Assembly (NCBI GenBank): GCA_934045905.1
Contig: OW203770.1
Span: 30,446,409 to 30,510,408, forward strand
Origin: Leuctra nigra
Lineage: Eukaryota; Arthropoda; Insecta; Plecoptera; Leuctridae
Reading direction: 5' to 3'
Length of the DNA: 64,000 nt
Shown here: positions 56,106 to 64,000 of the stretch, piece after piece
Layout of the letters: the number at the start of each line of letters is the position of its first letter
How positions within the stretch are numbered: position 1 is the first letter of the stretch
Notes under the pieces: model-generated
Database searches by the model: none
Seen by the model: the letters and a program-made list of their open reading frames with translations, nothing else
What the model was told of the DNA's origin: nothing
Made by a program: the position numbers and the translations under genes

Positions 56106-56424
56106 AGCCGCTGTTTAGTGTATCAAAGAAGAAGGGCGGAACGTAAATATTGATAATTTTCCCACTTCCGGTTTAAATTTATTGATTTTTCTTGAAGTGG
56201 AGTGTCTAGCAATACATTGTCTTTATTGTTGCCAAATTTCAAAACTCTCGATGGACCCGTTTGACTTTTAAAATATTTAAAATTTAAAATTGTAATAACT
56301 TCACTTCCGGTCAAAATGTTTCAGATTTTCTTTCAAAGGGCACTGTTATAAATATGACTCTATGTCTCTGCCAAATTTCAACTCTCTAGGACAAACCGTT
56401 CAACCTGTGGAGAGGGGCAAACAA

Positions 56425-56460
56425 ATTGACCGTGCCTAACTAACTAACTAACTAACATGA
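56425..56460 (+). repeat. TAAC microsatellite
   Basis: CCTAACTAACTAACTAACTAACATG, about five units, just before a stretch shared with HC-2 type repeats. Confidence 0.6.
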
Positions 56461-56639
56461 AAGTCAATCCTTGCATGTTTGAGGCCCAAAATTCACCCCG
56501 AAGGGATGATCGCAGCACTTTGATATTTGGTTAGGTGTTGTCAGGTGGCTAAATATACCCGATAACCATGGTTTTCAACTTTCATTTCTAAATGCTTGCA
56601 TGCGTACTGACACCCCGAAATCGGGCCCGAAGCGCTTGC

Positions 56640-56711
56640 AGTATAAGTCTGGTAGTAGCTCGCACGTTGTATTAGAGCGGTGCTTGGCAGCGTCGAGCTA
56701 GCGCCCGACTA
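56640..56711 (+). repeat. HC-2 hairpin plus CTAGAT end, second copy
   Basis: GAGCGGTGCTTGGCAGCGTC and GAGCTAGCGCCCGACTAGATAG match the 49610-49704 copy with one change in the stem. Confidence 0.5.
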
Positions 56712-56759
56712 GATAGAATGTAAGACATAATATTTAGTTAAGATTCTTTCCTTAATATA

Positions 56760-57579
56760 CCGGGTTGCGCAAAAAAAAAATCACCCTGATTGAGAAGTCA
56801 AAACTATTATAAATAGGATTCTGAAATTTGTACACATATTAGAAAACATACCAAAATGTAATATGTGCAAGTTTCAAAAACATTTCTATAGTAGGAAAAA
56901 AGTTACAGCTGTTCAAATTTAGGTTGTCAAAAAATTAATTATACGGAGCTCAAATAGCTCGCGTCCAGAAAACTTCCAATGGCCGGGACGCTGTTTCTTC
57001 AAAACTACGTACGATATCTAGCTGAAAATTTCAAAATATATCGAAAATATAAGATCAATTGTGTACAAATGTCAATCAATTTAAATGAATTGAACGAAAG
57101 TTATGTGATCTTGAAGTTGAGCGTAAAATCAGAATATGTAGATTATTTCTATATTTTACACACGTTATAAAAGTGATTTTTTCCCCCACTATTCTGTTTT
57201 CATGCTCAACTTCAAGATACAATAACTTTCGTTACATAAATTGATATTGATTGAAATTTTTACACAATTGATCTTAATCTATTTTGAATTTAATTTGAAA
57301 TTTTCAGCTTGATATCTTACGTATGTTTTGAGAAACAGCATCCCGGCCATTGGAAGTTTTCTGGACGCGCGCTATTAGAGCTCCGTATAATCAATATTTT
57401 GGCAACCAAATTTGAACAGCTGTAATTTTTTTCCTACAATAGTAATGTTTTTGAAACTTTCACATATTACATTTTGGTATGTTTTCTAATAGGTATGTGT
57501 ATAAATGTCAATATCCTATCTAAAATAGTTTCGATATAAAACCGTCTCAATCAGGGTGATTATTTTTTGCGCCACCCGG
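56760..57579. mobile_element. Mariner/Tc1-type palindromic element, 820 bp
   Basis: CCGGGTTGCGCAAAAAAAAA at the left and the complement ending TTTTTTGCGCCACCCGG at the right are flanked by TA (56758-56759 and 57580-57581), the mariner/Tc1 target. The two halves are inverted copies of each other almost to the centre near 57170, so the whole element can fold into one hairpin. No transposase. Confidence 0.7.
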
Positions 57580-57591
57580 TATTATGAATTC

Positions 57592-57959
57592 TAATCTAGT
57601 GGAGCGGTCGCTCCACCCAGCCAAGTCGTACTGTACACTCACAGTTACTCAACATACCGTAAATGCCTATATAAACTGAGGAGCAGACCAACCACTTTTA
57701 CTGTAAGCAACAACATAGCATTTTCGGCCTACTGGATCTCAAAATTGAAAAATATCACATTGTTGCGAAATATCTTAATTTCGAGCTTGATTCAGATGTC
57801 AGGAAACAAACACCGCTGTCACCACCGCAGCCTAAACGGCTGTGCCGATCGATCTGAAATTTTTACCACATAATCACTTTTGGCGTCTGAGGTGCCTTTT
57901 TATAAAACCAACCGGAAGCCGCCATATTGAAACCGGAAGTGACGTCATATATAGAAATC
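57592..57959 (-). repeat. HC-1 repeat copy running into the gap
   Basis: On the minus strand it ends TGGAGCGACCGCTCCACTAGAT. Its body, with GGCCGAAAATGC and GGAAGTGACGTCAT blocks, matches 43346-44005 and runs into the N run. Confidence 0.5.
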
Positions 57960-58159
57960 NNNNNNNNNNNNNNNNNNNNNNNNNNNNNNNNNNNNNNNNN
58001 NNNNNNNNNNNNNNNNNNNNNNNNNNNNNNNNNNNNNNNNNNNNNNNNNNNNNNNNNNNNNNNNNNNNNNNNNNNNNNNNNNNNNNNNNNNNNNNNNNNN
58101 NNNNNNNNNNNNNNNNNNNNNNNNNNNNNNNNNNNNNNNNNNNNNNNNNNNNNNNNNNN
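57960..58159. other. Assembly gap, 200 N
   Basis: Exactly 200 N, a common placeholder for unknown length. Open frames through it are meaningless. Confidence 0.95.
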
Positions 58160-58430
58160 ATATTAGGTTCTTTCTAGACGCAAAGTGCTGCTCGAACTTT
58201 TCTACCACTGGTTTCACTTTTTTCTTGTCAGCGTCTGTGGCCCACTTGAATGTGTTGAAGATCTCTAGCCCGTTATCTCCTATGAAATTTAGCAATATAG
58301 GGATACCTGTCGCGGCTCAGGTTCAGCGTCATTCTTGGTAGCTTGCATGAAGATTGTAAATTTTTGATGCCATCTGCGCCAGTTTTCAGCTAATGCGGCC
58401 CTAGGGTCCTTCCAAAATCATGATTTTCTC
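58160..58430 (-). pseudogene. Gypsy-type gag fragment, frameshifted
   Basis: The minus strand codes for ALAENWRRWHQKFTIFMQA and, one frame over, LLNFIGDNGLEIFNTFKWAT and VVEKFEQHFASRKNL. This pattern is typical of Gag N-termini of K02A2.6-like Gypsy elements. One frameshift lies near 58300. The frame enters the assembly gap, so the rest may be hidden there. Confidence 0.6.
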
Positions 58431-58439
58431 ATGAAACGC

Positions 58440-59020
58440 TGTTTTTGCCATAAAAATGAATTTTTAATATGCCTCAACAAAATTTCTCTCTGGCCTTCAG
58501 AGATTTTTTTCTTGGGGTCTTCGCCCTCAAACCCCTTTTCCTCGAGATATATATTTTTATAAGTAGCACTAGGTATATGGGCTGCTTAAAATACAAGCTT
58601 ACAGCAAGCTCTTTTTAAATTTCTACCAAAATATTATTTGGAAATTCAAGGACCATGCTAAGTCTAAAAACCAGACAAATCCGTCAAATCCAATTGAGGA
58701 TCATAATTTTTCTCTGGGGCACCCTTTGTCATAAGTAAGAGATTAGGCCCACAAACGTCTCAAAATTGATTTGGAAGTGCCAAAAAACTAAAAATCGCCC
58801 TGCGGGCAAGGTGGGGGGCCCGCCCCCCCACCCCCCTTAACGTGTGGGCCATTTTTCCCTCTGGCATTAATCCTACCGATGCCCATGTTGCCCCCCCCCC
58901 TACTGATTTCTTCTGCGCACGCCTATGTATGTAGTCACTTGTCTAATGACCACCCTCTGTCCACGTGAACGGCCATGTAGTCGCGATCATTGTGAGTGAC
59001 CATTCTCATCGTGTCTCTCG
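58440..59020. other. Non-coding stretch with GC-rich hairpin
   Basis: No gene supported. GGTGGGGGGCCCGCCCCCCCACC near 58810 is self-complementary and stands out from the AT-rich surroundings. Confidence 0.45.
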
Positions 59021-59023
59021 TCG

Positions 59024-59156
59024 CCCTCCTTGTGTTGTGACCCTTTACTCTTCTTCCTCATGTCGCCCCTTGTGACCCTCTCATCGCCCTCCTTGTGTTG
59101 TGACCCTTTACTCTTCTTCCTCATGTCGCCCCTTGTGACCTTCTTATCGTTCTTCT
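59024..59156. repeat. 66-bp minisatellite, two copies
   Basis: CGCCCTCCTTGTGTTGTGAC ... CATGTCGCCCCTTGTGACC occurs twice in tandem. The open frames here follow the repeat. Confidence 0.65.
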
Positions 59157-59579
59157 CGTGTTGCTCCTTCCCTCTCACCGCACTCCTATGTCCTCGGCAT
59201 GCTCTGACTTTGACTCTGTATGAAAAATCTATTCATACAAAAAATCACAAAATCCATTTAAGGTGGCTGGATCGATCGATTTTCTGAAGTATTGGAGAGC
59301 TTTCACTAATTTATTAAGTGTAAAAAAATCACGTTTATAAATTCTTTTAGCACATAATTTACTTGCATAATATACTAGGTAGTTGAAATAGACAACATTT
59401 AAATGGTGTTTATACGTTTTCTTATTATTTAGAGCAGTATTACTGCCCCAAAGAAGTTAGTTTTGAATTGGATATTGAAGATTTTTCTATAATATTAACA
59501 ATATGGTACAATATGGCAACATCGTACTTTGGAAATTTTGATTTGTATGGAATCATGATGGCTGAGCTTACTGAGCTTA

Positions 59580-60036
59580 CACCTAGAGCAGAGCGAATGG
59601 AAATCACAGCCTTGTATACCTAACATGAATAGTGTATCCACTGAACGCATTTAACATTGGGCCGAATGTAGATGATTTTGGGCGGCGAGTTCGCCTGTCT
59701 GGCGATCTCAGCGCTTGTCTGCGCTGCGGTCAAAGTGTCAACTAGGAAATATTATTATAATTTCTCATTCAAAATGCCATTTTAGGAACATATTTTGAAT
59801 TATTATTATATTATTATTTAAATAAAACAACTCTGGTTTAATACATGCAATAACGAAGGGCAAACAAGATAATAAAGACTTAACAGTATGTAGTCCTCCC
59901 ATATGCCGCCAGGATCGCGTCGGTCTTGAGACAGTTCAAGGTCATATTTTAATATCAAAAAATGTTACACGTTTTTGCGTTCAGTGGATACACTATTCAT
60001 CTTAGGCTTTGATTTCCATTCGCTCTGCCTAGAGTT
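59580..60036. mobile_element. TIR element, about 455 bp
   Basis: CTAGAGCAGAGCGAATGGAA at 59584 and its complement TTCCATTCGCTCTGCCTAG ending near 60032 have arms of about 65 bases that include TGAATAGTGTATCCACTGAA. Non-coding. Confidence 0.6.
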
Positions 60037-60359
60037 CACTTTCATGCAAAGTCAAGGTATCTGTAGTAGGCATTTAGTACGTTCTACAGATCGTTTTTCC
60101 TCTGTTTGAACTCTCTACAGACCGAGACACCGTCAGTTGTTCTGTAAGGCCGAGAAGGACAACATTGCAAGATGAGCGCGCAATGAAGTCTAATCTCGGC
60201 CTAGCAGAACAATTGACTTTACAACTGTAACTACCTTGAGCACTCCCATGTTGCCAACAGTATTTTGTTTTAATGCGCTATTTGAATTGAATCGCCTATA
60301 ACTTTTTTATTTAGCGCACGATGATATTGGTTTATATTTTTAACGTATTGTTCCCAAAT

Positions 60360-60556
60360 TTGTTGTATGTGGTGGGGTGGGCCATAGCTCGAAATTAAGA
60401 TATTTCGCAACAATGTGAGATTTCCCAATTTTGAGATCCAGTAGGCCGAAAATGCCACTTTGATGCTTACAGTAAAAGTGGGTTGCTCCAGCCTTTTTAA
60501 ATAAGTGTGCGCGCGCCGTACGACTGGCTGGCGTGGAGCGACCGCTCCACTAGATT
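60360..60556 (+). repeat. HC-1 repeat copy
   Basis: It contains GGGCCATAGCTCGAAATTAA and GAGATCCAGTAGGCCGAAAA and ends in TGGAGCGACCGCTCCACTAGAT. The adjacent 60570-60750 carries HC-1 sequence in the opposite order, so two copies probably abut. Confidence 0.5.
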
Positions 60557-61082
60557 ATTCATCTTCCAATAAATTCCGCGGTCTCCGCCACAGCCTAAAC
60601 GGCTAAGTCGATTCACCCGAAATTTTCACCACATATACAGCTCGTCTGCCTGATGATACCTTGCCCTTACGATTTTTTTCTGCCGCCATTTTGAAACCGG
60701 AAGTGACGTCATATCTCAAAAACGGCTAGACTGATCGGAACGAAATTTGCGCAGAAATGACGTCATAGTTGTGAGAAATCTGCCTAAATTCTCTTCCCAT
60801 TTATATAAAACTAGAGAGCCCCGCCATGCAATACATGACACAATGAGCTCTCTTATCTGGGCAAGGCAAGGCACAACAGAAGATGGACCGTGCACCATTA
60901 AAATTAAACTAATCTTATATGTTGGCAAAGAATTGTCTCTCGTGACAATTTTTTTACCCTCACGGAATGACCTATCATAAATGCAAATCAATGCTCTGTT
61001 ATAGTAATATCTGTGGAAGGTACATTAACTCCAATGCACACCTGTTGTGTATACATACACGTAAGAACATGTGTAACTGTTT

Positions 61083-61376
61083 TGAAGATACGAAACAGGT
61101 ATATGGCTGCGTGGTAACGCTCGGAACTTGTATTCCGGAGGCCCGGGTTCGATTCCCGCGGTCGTCCTTCCTGACTGGGGTTTTATCGTGGTATTCCCTC
61201 AGTCGACAGGCAAATGCTGGGAAGGTACCCTACTAATAGGCCACGACCGCCTCCTTCCCACCTTCCATCCTTACCTACTCTTCACCATCATCTCCCAATC
61301 ATCATCATAATCATTCATCCGTCGCCATTAGCCTCGCTGCAGAACAGTGCGACGTTAAGCCCCAGACAAAAAAAAT
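61083..61376 (+). mobile_element. tRNA-derived SINE
   Basis: The head has an A-box (TGGCTGCGTGGTAACGC) and a perfect B-box (GGTTCGATTCC) about 35 bases later. The body has TCAGTCGACAGGCAAATGCT and GCGACGTTAAGCCCCAGAC, then A8. Order head-body-A tail fits a Pol III SINE. The small open frames across it are incidental. Confidence 0.7.
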
Positions 61377-62150
61377 GTTTTGAAGATATTTAAATAAATC
61401 GTGAATAACTTAATATTAAAACATTTTAAGCTTGATAAAAAATATGAATATACGACTCAATGAAGATTAAATACAAAAATTGCAGTTGCATGGAATAAAG
61501 AATTAAAATAATTTGTATAATATTTGAAACAACAGAATAAATATGTCATTATGATGATCGAATTTAGGTTATAAAATAAGAATACATATTTGAAACTTAA
61601 TTAAAACAAATATGCACGATGATTAATAATAAAATGGAATACTTTGATTTGAAATATGATGAACGAAAAATGGTACCGAGATTTAATCAAAGTTTGTCAC
61701 TTTTTATGTAATAACATATAGAAAATTACTGACATTCCAGGTTACGAAAGGGAATAATAGAAATCTACTAAATTTTTTGCAGGTTTCCACTTTATAACTT
61801 ATCCTGATTATTTGATCGTTCGCATCTCTGCACACATCAAAACATCAACAAACTATTCAATATCATTTCGATTCCTAAAATATACAATTCATTATAAGGT
61901 GTATGTTCCACCTAAAATGTTTTAATAAAATGCGAAGTTGTGACGTCTGGCGGATAATATATGTCCTCGATTGATCCTTGTTAATAGTTATATCAAATGA
62001 TAGACGTATTGGAAATAATTAAGGTACAATATCAAAAGGTAACAATATTACAGTGTGGATAGAAATGTTCCCTTATGCCTCCCTCCCCCATAACCCACCC
62101 CAAAAATGTCTGCATTTATTCACATGAAATGTTGCTTTGCCCGTGTTTCA
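61377..62150. other. Non-coding AT-rich stretch
   Basis: No gene or repeat boundary found. Confidence 0.4.
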
Positions 62151-62165
62151 AGTCAAGGTCACCAG

Positions 62166-62486
62166 GAGGCCAAGTCTTGAAACATACGCTTTCAGGACGC
62201 AAACGCTCTAGGACGTCATAAAGTCCCATTTACTGTAAGAGTGATCGACATTGAAACATAAAGTCAAGCCACTTATTTGATTGTCATCCAGAAATCTATT
62301 GGAAACAATTTATTAACATTATAATTATTATTACATATATTATACAGTCATAAAACCTTATTCAAAATTAAGCTAAACAGTTAAAGGTAGATTTCAAGGT
62401 CATCATTCTTACAGTAAATGGGACTTTATGACGTCCTAGAGCGTTTGCGTCCTGAAGGCGTAAGTTTCAAGACTTGGCCTCCAGTG
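62166..62486. mobile_element. TIR element, about 320 bp
   Basis: GGAGGCCAAGTCTTGAAAC at the left pairs with GTTTCAAGACTTGGCCTCC at the right. The arms (about 80 bases) include GGACGCAAACGCTCTAGGAC and TTTACTGTAAGA. Non-coding. Confidence 0.6.
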
Positions 62487-62753
62487 GAAATTCCAATATT
62501 TTCTCCACTGCCAAATGGATTCACGGTTTCCTACATATTATGGAAAGTTTCGAAGAAAGTGACTTTTTCAATGACAATTTGGTTTCTATTTAATATCTCT
62601 CTAAATACTTATCGGATTCAAACGAATCTTTTTGCTTGGCAGTTCGCTTGAAATTATGTACAGGAAAAGTCAAGTTTCGTAGAAAATTGTGCAAAATTTC
62701 TCGATGTCTATAGACGCGAATCGTAACGCAACTTCCGAGCTCCGGATTCCATG

Positions 62754-63065
62754 GCCAAATATTGTTCTGGTCGATTTTGGAAAATTAGTTTCACCGCCTA
62801 CTAAAATTCATTTTCACTGCACAATTGAAATTGACGTTTAAAATTAAGACATCAGAAAAAGCGGTGTTTTTCACGAATAACTCGGTAAATACTGAACAGA
62901 ATATCGCGAAAGTGTTACTATAAATCAAGTCACGGAATTATATACATTACTGGCGAGTTTCAACACGATCGGTGGAAAATTAAAGATTTGTATAAAGAAC
63001 GAAATTTTCAGCCACGTTGCTACGGGGACGACGTTCTTCTCTTTTAAGCGTATTATAGTAAAGGA
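62754..63065 (-). repeat. Inverted copy of the 24031-24365 repeat
   Basis: GGCCAAATATTGTTCTGGTC to AAGCGTATTATAGTAAAG is the reverse complement of the earlier copy, with moderate divergence. Confidence 0.55.
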
Positions 63066-63139
63066 TCCTATAAATACCTATTCAGAAGGCTTATAATGAT
63101 ACATAAGATTTATAGAAATAAATTATAGGTGGCAGTAAT

Positions 63140-63792
63140 TTCAGCCGCCATTTTGAAAACCGAAAGTGATGCCATATCTCGATAACGGCTGGACCGATTG
63201 GAACGATGCTCTCGCAATTCTTCATGAAATATCACTTTAATCTTATTATTTAGAACCAAACAAAAAATTTCTTAGTAACCAATTCGTAAATGGCATATTT
63301 TTTTTAAAGGAATTAGTCATTCTCATTGTTGCTCCGATATGTCTTACAAGTTGTGTACCTAAATAAACTAAAAAAATTTGTGATATCCCCATAAAAAAAC
63401 ACTCCGTGTAAAAATACCAGCCAAGTCTCTTCAACTATAAAAAAATATAAGAAATCTAAAAATTCAGCACTGAAAAGTAGTGATATCAAAAAATGGGCCA
63501 AGTCAAAACTTAATTTTAAAAACCAAAATATACTTGTCGCATCGTTCTTTAGGGCATTTTAGGGTAGGTAGATTTTATGTATATTACACATCTGGCCTAT
63601 ACTTCTAAACTATCTATTATGCACGATGCGCCAAGTATTTTGGTTTTTAAAATTAAGTTTTGACTTGGCCCATTTTTTGATATCACTACTTTTCAGTGCT
63701 GAATTTTTAGATTTCTTATATTTTTTTATAGTTGAAGAGACTTTGCTGGTATTTTAACACGGAGTGTTTTTTATGGGGTAGTTATTACTTGC
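63140..63792. repeat. HP-1 hairpin repeat, uninterrupted copy
   Basis: The arms at about 63385-63545 and 63630-63785 are inverted (ACTCCGTGTAAAAATACCAG / CTGGTATTTTAACACGGAGT). The left flank matches 43106-43345 in reverse. The small minus-strand frames here are part of the repeat. Confidence 0.55.
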
Positions 63793-63948
63793 AAAAATGG
63801 AGCCCTTAATGCTTAAATTGACCCATTGTCCGAGCGTCGATTGTTAATGATTTTTAATTTTGTTTTTTCTAGACTCAGTCAGAGAAGATCGGTGCGGACA
63901 AGAGGAAGTCGCGTTGTAAGTTCTACGTGTTGAAAAAATCTTAAGACG

Positions 63949-64000
63949 GTTGGGTAGTGAGTTTGACCTTGAAGAGTTTTTTAATCGATTTTTATCAATA
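63949..64000. mobile_element. Start of an FB-1 element, cut by the window end
   Basis: AAGACGGTTGGGTAGTGAGT then GACCTTGAAGAGTTTTTTAA matches the FB-1 ends at 6199 and 31212. The rest lies outside the window. Confidence 0.5.

Noticed and set aside
57842..58295. Frames containing long X runs
   Set aside because: They run through the 200-N gap; only the flanking gag relic is meaningful.

Overview
The window is eukaryotic nuclear DNA, most likely from an arthropod and probably an insect. It is AT-rich and almost gene-free, with spliceosomal signals, Pol III tRNA-derived repeats, a CR1/L2-like LINE, Ty3/Gypsy elements and Helitrons. A run of 200 N at 57960-58159 marks an assembly gap. No bacterial operons, rRNA genes or CRISPR arrays were seen. 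Species cannot be read from the sequence.

Layout. 1-6.2 kb is a nest of a short non-autonomous Helitron family (3' hairpin + CTAG, inserted between A and T), including one copy cleanly inserted inside another. 6.2-8.5 kb is a DNA-transposon nest: a long-arm inverted-repeat element broken by two further insertions. 9.0-10.4 kb (minus strand) is the one clear host gene, a secreted leucine-rich-repeat (LRR) protein. 10.3-23.2 kb is a tandem array made from that gene's own 5' coding segment: 90 extra units of 142 or 139 bp, each carrying the splice acceptor and signal-peptide coding sequence. 23.2-26.5 kb holds repeats, a broken Helitron helicase and a hAT-type element filled with ATATCGAT-type satellite. 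26.5-31.0 kb is a full-length-looking LINE (ORF1 with helix-turn-helix and SGNH esterase; ORF2 with endonuclease and reverse transcriptase). 32.4-40.5 kb is a complete Ty3/Gypsy retrotransposon with 1,092-bp LTRs, a 4-bp target duplication and intact gag and pol.

40.5-43.3 kb has two Helitron copies inserted in a hairpin repeat. 44.3-49.6 kb is an unusual compound of a second, internally deleted Gypsy family. LTR and internal segments are arranged plus/minus/plus, yet the whole is bounded by one LTR start, one LTR end and a 4-bp duplication. 49.76-50.53 kb is a probable internal exon of an unrecognised host gene. 50.5-57.6 kb is MITEs, tRNA-Arg-like Pol III units in a 949-bp tandem duplication and a near-perfect 820-bp mariner-like palindrome. 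After the gap, 58.2-64 kb holds a gag relic, a tRNA-derived SINE and several inverted-repeat elements.

The best candidates for something undescribed are the exon-derived satellite upstream of the LRR gene and the TSD-bounded inverted compound LTR element. Start codons needed care: the LRR frame has no in-frame ATG near its 5' end (a TGA directly precedes TTG), so its first exon must lie elsewhere. ORF2 of the LINE is also open before its first ATG.
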